From Tritrichomonas musculus (lineage: Eukaryota > Parabasalia > Tritrichomonadida > Tritrichomonadidae): a stretch of DNA of 64,000 nt. The position numbers and the translations under genes were made by a program. Positions 20,766 to 30,345 of the stretch are shown one piece after another. Each line of letters starts with the position of its first letter. The stretch's first letter is position 1. The notes beneath the pieces were generated by a model. The model made no database searches, was not told the origin of the DNA, and was given only the letters and a program-made list of their open reading frames with translations. The stretch is taken from assembly GCA_039105265.1 (NCBI GenBank), contig JAPFFF010000062.1, forward strand, positions 496,001 to 560,000. Reading direction: 5' to 3'.

Positions 20766-20993
20766 GTATTTTAATCCTTGAATTTGTTAAAAAAAAAAGT
20801 TGATGGATATTAGTTTAAAACTTAATTTAACGATTGCATTATTTCATATATGCCTTATATAAATAAATATTATGAATTTGTTGAGGTTTTTTAAAAAGTT
20901 GCCCACTTATGAAATTAAATTAAAATTTCTGAACTTTTTGTGTTAAAAATTATGAAAATGTACTTTTTTTTTGAAATAGACAAAAAACTACAA

Positions 20994-23057
20994 ATGGAGG
21001 TACAAAAACATATACGAAAGATGAAAAATATTTATCATCATCTCATGGAGTTCATCGATAAGGATTAAGATGATGCTTCTCATTTCTCAAATTTAATCAT
21101 TCTTTTTGAGAAACCAGAAAAAGAAGAAATTTTCAGTTTTCTTAATTTGATATCGAAAATCTCCAAAAACCATCACAGAGGACCCAATTTTAACAAAAAA
21201 ATTGAACAGATACTTGACTATATATTTAATATTGAATGGTTCAAAAAAAAATCATTTAATTTTAAATTATTTGATATTTTTGGTAGCGACAATATAATTC
21301 TTAATTTTCTTATTGAAAAAGACATAATAGAACTAAATAATCATTTGATGTACGATCCCTATTTTTCATATCCAGAGAAAATGTTAGATTCTGATATTCT
21401 TAACAAACATCCCTTTAAGAAGGACCCCAGCATTTTGGACAACTTTGACCAAAAGAGGAGACTTGGAGAGAACGATTCCTACATTTGTTCACTAATTCGC
21501 GGCGACTTAGATGAAGAATTCATTGAATTTGTCAACAAAAATAATGTTTCAATTGATTCGTTAATTGGAAGTTCAATTTTTGAGACAAACTCTTTTCTGA
21601 TTCAAAATAAAGAGACACATTTAATTGAATATGCAGCATTCTTTGGCTCCATCAAGATTTTCAAGTTTTTACTCATGCAGGATGCGAAATTGGCGCCAAA
21701 TTTGTGGCTTTATGCAATTCACGGACGAAATTGTGAGATAATTCATCTTCTCGAGGAGAGAAAAATTGTTCTATCTCCTTATAAATGCTTTATAGAAGCA
21801 GTAAAATGTCATCACAATGAAATAGTCGAATATTTAGAAAACAACCACTACGTGAGAATTATTTTCAGTCATGATTCATGCAGCTTTTATTCAAATGTAA
21901 TTTATGATTACTACGACTATCATTTCTTCCCAGATGACGGAGCAACATTGATCATGGGATCGATGAGAAAAGGCGGAATGCCGACTTCTATATTATCGAA
22001 ATTCATTACTAAAATAACGATACCAAATACAGTCAAAAAAATCGAGTTTAATGCGTTTAACGGTTGCCAATATGTGAGGGAAATTGTGATTTCACCTTCA
22101 GTTACAATTATTGAATTCAGCGCCTTTAAAAATTGCTCCTCGTTGAGTGCGATTGAAATTCCTTCAACAGTTTCAGTAATCCAAGGCAGTGTTTTCCAAA
22201 ATTGTACTTCTTTGGAAACAATTACATTGCCGCCATCTATTTCTTCAATCAGTGATGAACTGTTCTGCGGTTGTAAATCTTTGAGAAAGTTTTCTTATTC
22301 TTCAAACGTTACAGCGATTGGATCTTGCTCATTCAAAGGATGCTCAAGACTCGTTGAAATCGACATTCTTCCTTCTGTGAAATCGATTGGTGAAAGAGCC
22401 TTTGAAGAATGCTCATCATTGAAGGAAGTAACAATTCCACAATCAGTCGTTGTAATCAGCAAAAGATGCTTTGATAAATGCACAGGATTGCAAAAAGTGA
22501 CATTTCAAGGAAAGTTGACAAGAATAGGTTCAGGAGCTTTCCAGAGATGCTCTTCATTGTCTGAGCTGTCGTTGCCTCCTTCACTCAAAACAATCTGCGA
22601 TTTCGCATTTAGAGAGTGCTGCAAGTTGTCAAAGGTGACAATCCCCGACTCTGTGAATGAAATATGGGATGGAGCCTTCATGGAATGCACGGCATTGACT
22701 CAACTAAGACTTCCTCCTTCTGTGACAATAATCGATTCTTATCTGTTCAACAAATGCACATCGTTGAACGACATAATAATTCCTCCTTCTGTGACTTTAA
22801 TTGGTGGATACGCTTTTCGTGGTTGCTCGTCACTTTCGAAGATTTCACTGCCTCCGTCACTCACTTCAATTGGGGGAGAAGCTTTCAAAGAATGCACTGT
22901 GCTGAAAGAGATAACGATTCCGTCTTCAGTCACTAAAATTGGAAAAGATGCATTTGACAATTGCTCGGATTTGGCCCAAATAACATTACCTTCTTCATTG
23001 GACTTGACAAATACTGGAATTAAACCAGAAACTAAATTGATATATATCAATGATTAG
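20994..23057 (+). CDS. DUF3447 domain fused to BspA-type leucine-rich repeats, one in-frame stop near the start
   Basis: A natural start MEVQKHIRKMKNIYHHLMEF at 20994 is followed after 24 codons by TAA (21066-21068), then the same frame runs 660 codons uninterrupted. Residues up to about 270 are the DUF3447 module (SYICSLIRGDLDEEFIEF, SIFETNSFL, HLIEYAAFFGSIKIFKF, GRNCEIIHLLEE). From about 300 to the end come roughly 14 tandem LRR_5/BspA repeats of 23-24 residues (pattern IPxSVTxIGxxAFxxCSSLxxI). BspA-like proteins are an enormous trichomonad family, some surface-exposed; no signal peptide or membrane anchor is visible here, and DUF3447 is usually paired with ankyrins, so a cytoplasmic scaffold is more likely. 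The single stop may be a recent null allele, a sequencing error, or inside an unseen intron. The repeat codons are less AT-rich than flanking DNA. Confidence 0.65.
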
Positions 23058-23269
23058 AATTATATTGATAATAAATTTTTTTTTTTTTTTTTTGCTTATA
23101 TTAATAGTTTTTTTTATTGAATATTTAAATTTAAATATTATAATTACAAATATAGAGTTTTTATCTGATCCTTGCATTTTCCCTGCTTATTAAACTGTAT
23201 TTATTTGAGTTCTTTTTATATGCATTTCATATCACATTTCATTTTTATTTAATAAGCCAGTTAAGTAAG
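23058..23269. other. short AT-rich intergenic
   Basis: Contains a 20-base T run near 23075 after the BspA gene; otherwise featureless. Confidence 0.4.
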
Positions 23270-23476
23270 GTGCAATTGAGATCTTCATGCATTTTAACCG
23301 TGCCTCTTCAGAATTATGGAGATTCTTTTTCATTTATCATTAACGGAGAAAAATTTACAACTAGTAAGTTAATATCTGATCTTCTTTCCCAAAAAATTTC
23401 AAAGATACATTTAAATGATCCACTTGTCTTCTTTCCCCAAGTTAATATCAACATTTTAGAATGGAAAAAAGAATAA
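23270..23476 (+). pseudogene. truncated N-terminal fragment of a trichomonad repeat-protein family
   Basis: About 68 codons with the pattern FSFIINGEKFTTSKLISDLLS followed by KISKIHLNDPL, which I recognise as the BTB-like start shared by many trichomonad intracellular repeat proteins. There is no ATG and it stops where the normal protein continues, six bases from the end of the convergent ankyrin gene. Best read as a gene scrap cut by a rearrangement. Confidence 0.45.
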
Positions 23477-23481
23477 TAATT

Positions 23482-25778
23482 CTAGTAAGTGGGGATTGAT
23501 CTTTTAGATAAAATGCCAACAATTTCTTGATGATTACTTTCTCTTGCATAGTCAATGGCAGCTTTGTGAATATATTATTTCAAAATTCCATAAAGCATTT
23601 TATTTTTCAATATCATGAAAAAAGTTAGATTTGAATATCATGAATGTTTTTGATTTAAAATGTCTTGAATGTTGACATCAATGCCTTCGTGTCTTATTAA
23701 TAGTTCAGCAATTTCTTTATAGCCTTCATATGCAGCAATAATCAACGCCGTTTTATTGAATGTTCGATTTAAATTCCATAAATCATCCATATTTTTAATC
23801 ATATTAAAAAAGTTAGACTTGAATATAATGAATGCTTTTGATTTAAAATGGCTCGAACGTTGATATTAATGCCTTCTTGTCTTAATAATAGTTCAACAAT
23901 TTCTTTATAGCCTTTTTCTACAGCAATAATCAACGCTGTCTTATTAAATCTTCGAGTTAAATTCTATAAATAATTCAATTATCAATCCAATTAAAAAAGT
24001 TAGATTTGAATCCAATGAATGTTTTTATTTTAAAATTTCTTGAGAATTGATATCAATACCTTCTTGTCTTAATAATAATTCAACAATTTCTTTATGACCT
24101 TCTCTTGTAGCACAAATCAACGCCGCATTATTTAATGTTCGAGTTAAATTCCATAAAGCATTCAATTTTTCAATATCATAAAAAAGTTAGATTTGAATAT
24201 CATGAATGTTTTTGATTTGAAATGTCTTGAATGTTGACATCAATATCTTCTTGCTTTAATAATAATTCAACAATTTCGTTATGACCTTTAAATGTAGCAT
24301 AAAACAAAGCTGTCTTATTAAATGTTCTAGTTAAATTCCATAAATCATTCAATTTTTCAATCCAATTAAAAAGTTAGATTTGAATACTATGAATGTTTTT
24401 ATTTTAAAATTTCTTGATAATTGATATTAATATCTTTTTGTCTTAATAATAATTCAACAATTTCTTTATGACCTTTTATTACAGCACAAATTAATACCGT
24501 ATTATTAAATGTTGAAGTTAAATTCCACAAATAATTCAATTTGTCAATATAATGAAAAAAAGGTAAATTTGAATTCCATTAATGTTTTTGATTTAAAAAT
24601 GTCATAAAAATGATTGATATTATAATAGTTGCATTTATGTCAACATTGATGGTTCCTGATGATAAATAAAGTTTAAAAAGTGTGTAATAATCAAATTCAC
24701 ATAAATAAAAAAACATGTTTTTGTATTTCATGTTTGTTGGGAAAAATAAAAAATTGTGTGATTCAACTGCATATCGATAAAGATTGTTGAAATATTTGTT
24801 TTCAATGTTATTTTGGAGATCTTCTTCTTTAATTAAATATTCAATGATATAATTTGAAATATCATTGTGATGACATTTAATCGATTCTTTAAGAATTGTT
24901 TCATAATCATTTTCTAGTGGTGAAACATGATTGTCTTCAAGATATCTGATCAGTTCTGCATTCCTACTGTGAATCACATATTTCCACATCGATGATATCA
25001 GTTCAACTCCTCTCATTTTCATGTATTTGATGATGTCAATCGAGCCATAAAATGATGCATATTCAATCAGACTGATTTTGTCTTTATCTGTCAAAAGTCG
25101 ATTCGTTTCAAAAATTGATTTTTTGATTTCAATTTCAAGTGACAAATTTCTTTGCTCTGTAAAAGTGATAAATTCTCGAATTTCGTTATTTCGAATCAGT
25201 TTACACAAATGATCATCATTTTCTCCTTCTCGTCGTTTCTCGTAGAAATCTTCTTCAACTTCTTTATTCATTCGTTCAATAAATTTATCATCTTTTAAAT
25301 ATAGATTTTCGGGGCTGTATTTTTCAATGTTTTCTTTTGTGAAAAACAGGTTGATTTCTGGTTGAAAATATTCACAATAGTTCTTTTTAAAATATTCATC
25401 ATTCGTAATTATTGAAAAAATGTATTCATCAATTGTCATCACTCTTTCTTCAATAAGAAACAATAGGATTCGCCTGTTGTCTCTAAAAAAATTGAAAATT
25501 TCTGAATTTGAAAAATATGTTTTGATATCTTCTTTGAAATATCCCAAAAGTCGCTCAACTTTAAAAATAAAATTCGAAACACGCTGATGATTATTCCCAA
25601 TGCTGTTTATTAAATATAATAATTCTTTGAGTTCATGTTTGTCGTTAAGAAGTTGTTGAGTTGAGAGAAGATTAATGAAATTTTCATATTTTCCTTCTTC
25701 ATCTGATTCATCTTCAAGAAATTCTAGAAGAGAACTTTGAACGCTTTTCATTTTTCCAACTAATTCTTCAAAGCTCAT
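23482..25778 (-). CDS. DUF3447-ankyrin protein, every ankyrin repeat in its own exon-like block
   Basis: The first block (25778 down to about 24610) encodes the DUF3447 module (NDDHLCKLIRNNEIREFI, SIFETNRLL, SLIEYASFYGSIDIIK, RNAELIRYLEDN), running to ...INVDINAT before a stop. Five intact ankyrin units of exactly 102 nt (34 codons) follow on the minus strand at 24408-24509, 24221-24322, 24034-24135, 23847-23948 and 23659-23760, each of the form FNKTALIIAxxxGxKEIVELLL...IDVNIQDI. A terminal unit (AAIDYARESNHQEIVGIL) ends at 23482. Spacers are 85, 85, 85 and 86 nt, so each contains stops and shifts frame, yet removing them restores a continuous ankyrin array. Spacer edges carry a short direct repeat (ACATT). 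No GT-AG borders are visible. Unit identity shows recent tandem duplication of an exon-spacer pair. Confidence 0.6.
23659..24595 (-). repeat. 187-bp tandem array of ankyrin exon plus spacer
   Basis: Five units repeat with periods 187, 187, 187 and 188 bp. Each has a 102-nt coding part and an 85-86-nt spacer sharing the words CAAAAACATTCAT, TTCAAATCTAAC and TTTATGGAATTTAAC. Coding and spacer parts are diverged to a similar degree, so the array is fairly young. Confidence 0.85.
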
Positions 25779-26154
25779 TTTAGAAATAAAAAAATGAAAT
25801 GTGATATAAAAAATGGAAAATGAAATATACTTTAATGGAGCCCCTTTGCCATTTTTCCAAAAGAAGGGTTTTAAAATAGATATAAACTTTATTTTATGAA
25901 ATAATATATAAAGAAATCACTATAAATTAAACAATCTATATTATTAATAAAATTATATATATGATAAATTTAAAGGATGATAATTAAAACATATCAAATA
26001 TAACAAATTAGTTTTAAACATTGTATGCTGATCCATTTTCATGATATTAAAAAAAGATGAAAAATAATTAAATGTATATTTATTTGACTTAATTATTTTT
26101 CTTCTATTATTCTTGATTAATATAAATGAAATTTCAAACCATTTTCTGAAATGT
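25779..26154. other. AT-rich intergenic
   Basis: Divergent or terminal flank of the ankyrin gene and the flavin-reductase pseudogene; no feature beyond A/T runs. Confidence 0.4.
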
Positions 26155-26591
26155 TTATTTTCGAAAAAGATATTTTATCAACATCTCTTTGTTCATTGAC
26201 TTATTATGAGGAACAGAAATTGTAAAACATGACTTTGCTTCAATGAAATCATGTGTATATAGAGTTTTTCTAGCCATTACTGTAAGCATATGACTATTCA
26301 AAACATTGCCAACTGTACCCCAGCCGATTGTCATTGAATTAATTTTTCCATTTGCTGCTGCATTAAGGTTGCATCCATTAAGTATCGTTTTTCTGAATTC
26401 TCTTTGAGTTTCTTGGGAATTAGTTGTGTTATATCAGAATATGCATCATCAGCTTTAGATTCAACAATTCTTTGAAATTGGTCACTTGCCAAAATGAATT
26501 CGGTTTCATTTGTAGAAGATGAAAATGCTTCGTTAAGATATAAATAAAATGGGATGGAAAAAATCTCTAAATAAATCAAAACCCCCTGCAT
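26155..26591 (-). pseudogene. flavin reductase-like pseudogene
   Basis: The upstream frame (from the ATG at 26591, ...DDAYSDITQLIPKKLKEN...) and a second frame ending at 26155 belong together. The second reads NAAANGKINSMTIGWGTVGN and continues with a block like the FMN-binding fold of flavin reductase/flavoredoxin proteins (MTxxWG ... PxxxxxxRxxxYTxxFI...FTISVPHN). A single frameshift lies around 26340-26360. After FTISVPHN the protein ends about 60 residues short of the family norm. The first 20 residues are hydrophobic but the family is normally cytosolic, so the start is uncertain. A broken host gene of the anaerobic redox type. Confidence 0.5.
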
Positions 26592-26967
26592 TTTTGTTTT
26601 TATGAAAAAAATATATTTTAATAATAAATTTGGAAATATATTCCAATGTGGAATAAAATATAATTTAGGACCATCTTTAATTACTGAACGAATAAAAAGA
26701 TAAATATTATTATTTTTTACATAACATAAAAATCAATGTTCTCTCCTGCATGATTGATTTATATATGTGCTCCATATCATTATTTTCTTTCTAATGAAAG
26801 AAAAACGAAAAAAAATTATTATTATTATTATTAATACGATATAAGCTTATGGCCATGAGGTTTTTATGCGTTATATACTTATTAAAAAAATCATGAATGA
26901 ATATTTTTTAATTTTATAATAATAATAGTTATTTTTTTATGATAAAATTGATGATTTATTGTTACAG
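26592..26967. other. AT-rich intergenic
   Basis: No coding feature; an ATT trinucleotide run (near 26815) and several inverted AT words precede the 277-bp repeat array. Confidence 0.4.
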
Positions 26968-27690
26968 AAATTCGTTATTTTTTATTTATAATAACGTACA
27001 AAAATACGTTTTTATATTCAAAAAAACACGTTTTTGACCATGCGAGGTCTCAATATTCTATGTGAATACGTTATAATTTGACATTTTTGAAAAATGAATA
27101 TCCTAATATTTAGTGAATAATATAATAATATTTATTTATATATGACTTTATATAAGATTATTATAATATTTATTAGTTTTAATCTTCTTCAAAAAAAATA
27201 ATTAAAGGATTTCCAAAAATTGCCCATTTTAAAAAATTCGTTATTATAATATTCGTTATTTTATAAAATAACGAGCCAAAATACGTTTTTATATTCAAAA
27301 AAACACGTTTTTGACCACGCGAGGTCTCAATATTCTATGTAAATACGTTATTATTTGACATTTTTGAAAAAGGAATATCCTAATATTTGGTGAATAATAT
27401 AATAATATTTATTTATATATGACTTTATATAAGATTATTATAATATTTATTAGTTTTAATCTGCTTCAAAAAAAATAATTGAAGTGTCTCTAAAATATAT
27501 AATTTTAAAAAAAATCGTTATTTTAAAATACGTTACCTTAGAAAATAACGAGCAAAAATACGTTTTTATATTCAAAAAAACACGTTTTTGACCACGCGAG
27601 GTCTCAATATTCTATATAAATACGTTAAAATTAATTATTTTTAAAAGATTAATATCTTAATATTTATATTTTATATGATTATTATTATTA
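26968..27690. repeat. 277-bp tandem repeat, about 2.7 copies
   Basis: The landmark ATAACG...AAAATACGTTTTTATATTC begins at 26991, 27268 and 27545, exactly 277 bp apart. Each unit includes AAACACGTTTTTGACC followed by CGCGAGGTCTCAATATTCTA (with the small hairpin GACC-NNGCGA-GGTC) and is preceded by a CGTTATTTT/AATAACG inverted pair. The third copy loses similarity after about 27640. ACGT-containing words are repeated inside the unit. No coding potential. It could be a local satellite or the remains of a larger element. Confidence 0.85.
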
Positions 27691-27898
27691 TCAATATATG
27701 GTTTATAATATATATTATGATTTATTATGATTTATTATGATATTATTAATATATCAATTATTATATTTAATCGAAATTTAAGTGAAAATAAAAAACATGT
27801 AACGTATAAAAATACGTTATTTATAAAACTATATTTTTGGTATTTGATTTTTTTTTTCATTATTTATTTATAAAAAATGGCAAAAAATAATTTCTTTA

Positions 27899-28485
27899 CA
27901 GGGATGGCTACCGAGATCAGTTTTTACCGTTTACCGGAATGCTACTGGTAAGCAGTAAATACTGGTATTTTTTTTGGAGTATTAAGTATGTACCGGTAAA
28001 TACGTTTAAAATAACCGCCAGTAAAAATTTAATACCGATTTTTTTCATAAAAGTAGTAAAATGTATTTTTTTATGATTACTGGTAATTACCGGTAATTCC
28101 ATATTGATATAATAATTATAATTTTGAGTTAAAATTTTAAGCTATGACTTTTAATATTTTTTTAGGCTTAAGATAATTAAATATAAAATAGAATTTATAT
28201 AATGAAATAAATTAAAATTATATAATTAAACTGGTATTCTAATTTGACATTATAACAAGCCTCAAACATATTTAATTTAGAATGATTTTTTGAAAAGTAT
28301 GTTATAATATCATCAAAAAATAAATACCGATGTTTTACTGAAAGTTTCACATCATTTCCGGTAACATTTCTCCTGGTAAATCGGTAAGTGTACTGGTATT
28401 ACCATATACTGGCAGTTTTAAAGGTAATACCGGTACGGTAGAGAACGTTTAAATGTTTACCGATTAGTAACGGTAACCATCCCTG
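27899..28485. mobile_element. hAT-type MITE (587 bp) with 8-bp target duplication
   Basis: Termini CAGGGATGGCTACCG (27899) and, inverted at 28485, CAGGGATGGTTACCG match in 14 of 15 positions and have the CAGGG start typical of hAT elements. The element is flanked on both sides by TTTCTTTA (27891-27898 and 28486-28493), an 8-bp target duplication diagnostic of hAT transposition. The interior is non-coding and rich in ACCGGTA/TACCGGT/TACTGGTA words that could be transposase binding sites. The element looks whole and its perfect target duplication implies a fairly recent insertion. It would depend on a transposase from elsewhere. Confidence 0.92.
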
Positions 28486-28493
28486 TTTCTTTA

Positions 28494-29180
28494 CAAAGAT
28501 TATTAGTTTATTTGAAAAAAAATGGTTCAAAATCTATGAATTATCTATTTATGTAAATATGCAACAATAAAAGCTTCATTTTGTAAAAAAAATAACCCAT
28601 CTAATTTATAGTTGGGTATAAATCTTATTTAGATGAGAAAATAATACACACATTGATTAAAAAATAGAAATAAAAAAAATCATCATCACGTAACTTCATA
28701 CATATTTAAGTTGACCTTGTAAAAAATTATGGGTCTTATTTATCTAACAATTTAATTATGCTTTATCAGAAAAAAAAAAAATAAATCGTGTATCATTTAT
28801 ATCGCTAATATTCCATAAATATTTTCGATTAGAATAAAACTTTATATAAATATAGAAGCTTTGTAAATATTTATTATAAGTTTGTTAATGAAAAATATCA
28901 ATAAAATGATGGGATTCCATATAAATAAAAACTTTTATTCTCCCGATAAAAATTGTAAACGGTTTTGGTGGGGGTTTTAATAAATCCCCACACTTTTTTT
29001 TGACCTTTCGACCGTTTATTCCAAAATAGCCATAAAAATATGTGATAACAATCTGAACTTGTATGACCAAGACATCCAAACGCTTACAAATGATTTCGAT
29101 GGATTATATAATGTCTCAGAAATACAAATTTAACGCGATGAACAATTTTTTATGGAAATGATTTCGCAATAATTTTATAT
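28494..29180. other. AT-rich intergenic
   Basis: No convincing gene. Short open stretches on the minus strand near 28900-29080 lack domain-like composition. Confidence 0.4.
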
Positions 29181-29385
29181 CTGGAGGCTTGGGGAGTTAA
29201 AGAGGATGGGCCAAGGAAAGGAGAAAAGAGGGGTGCAGCTGACGCGTCCACGAAGTGAGCCCGGTGTACGACGATCGCCTGGTTCGAATGTCGAGGGCGG
29301 CCTTGAGCGCCTAAATACAAGCAATCCGACTTGTTGCTTTAGCCACTACTTCGCTTCGCTCGTAGTGGCTTTTGCCCAACATCAA
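29181..29385 (+). ncRNA. GC-rich structured island, unassigned
   Basis: About 200 bases are far more GC-rich than anything around. Toward the right end AGCCACTAC pairs perfectly with GTAGTGGCT across TTCGCTTCGCTC, followed by TTTT. Further left GCCC...GGGC encloses CGAC...GTCG, and AAGCAA pairs with TTGCTT. GGTTCGAATGTC resembles a Pol III B box. A 67-codon open frame covers part of it but its Arg/Pro/Gly-rich translation looks like a composition artefact. It may be a Pol III-transcribed RNA, a tRNA-derived repeat or foreign DNA; I cannot name it. Confidence 0.35.
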
Positions 29386-30118
29386 TATCAAATTCACAAA
29401 TTATCTTAACAAAGCAACATTTATTTTACTAAATCGTAATTATTTTATTAATAAATAACATTTTATTCCAAATTTATCTCTCTTTTTGGTTTTATTATTC
29501 TTTTTTTTGCAAATTTTATTCTAAATTCACAAATCTTATCCTTCTGAAAAAGTTGTATGTGCTATAAAGAATTCCTCTAAGGAAAATATAGTTTATAAAT
29601 TATACTTTAAATATCTTTGTACTTTTGAAACAATTTTTTTTAAGTACGATAAAAGGTTAATTTTCACCTTAACCATTCCGGATTAATTTAAATATATTTA
29701 AATGGAAGAAACAAATGTTGATTCCGGATGAATTTAAATATATCTTTTAGTTATAAAAAATTGAATGAAAAACACGCTTAATGATTAATACAATATAGAA
29801 TATTACTGATAACAGCATTCAATATTGATAATCGATGAAATAAACAAAAAGTGACATTTTGTAATTGAATAATCAAATAACTAACTCTATTTTTGTTTTT
29901 TTAAAAAATTCATATTTTGAAAAATAATTATTTTGGGGAATAATTATTGACCTCGGAGGTTGAAGTCAATATTAACCTTGTATCGTACATCAGGAAAAAA
30001 AAATTTGAAACTTTTTTTGCACTTTTGAGTCAACAAATAATAAAATTCAATCATCTAACAAATTACGCAAGAGCTTCTTAGATGAAGCACGATATATGAT
30101 AACAAAATTAATTATTAT
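29386..30118. other. AT-rich intergenic
   Basis: No gene. A nested hairpin ATTGAC...GTCAAT around CTCGGAG lies near 29947; nothing else stands out. Confidence 0.4.
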
Positions 30119-30210
30119 TCTTTAGGAGTTATAATTTACTTCATTCTTACTGAAGAACGATTGCCAGAAATCAACATTATTAATAACAATAGAATAATAG
30201 ATTTATAAAA
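30119..30210 (+). pseudogene. kinase domain scrap
   Basis: SLGVIIYFILTEERLPEIN matches the subdomain IX helix of the Sel1-linked kinases in this window (YSLGIMIYYIMKE). It is on the opposite strand to the adjacent tandem kinase, has no flanking domain and ends quickly. Remnant only. Confidence 0.4.
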
Positions 30211-30345
30211 ATAAATTGAATACTTTCTTTCAATTTTTGGAATGGGTAAATTTAAGATATGCAGACATTTAAATGTATTCTTAATTTTTCAGAAAGTTTC
30301 TGTGAGCAGATTTTTTAGATGGAAATGATCATTTCAATCATCTCA

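Noticed and set aside
22295-23050. Minus-strand open frames opposite the BspA repeats
   Set aside because: Mirror images of the LRR repeat; no independent domain or start signal.
23761-24407. AT-AC (U12-type) introns as explanation for the ankyrin spacers
   Set aside because: Placing AT and AC at the edges leaves the wrong frame, the U12 consensus is absent, and I know of no U12 spliceosome in trichomonads.
23659-24595. CRISPR-like array
   Set aside because: The 187-bp periodicity has coding ankyrin units, not short identical repeats with unique spacers, in a eukaryotic genome.
29206-29409. A 67-codon protein gene
   Set aside because: Arg/Gly/Pro-rich translation without a domain; the DNA is better explained by hairpins.
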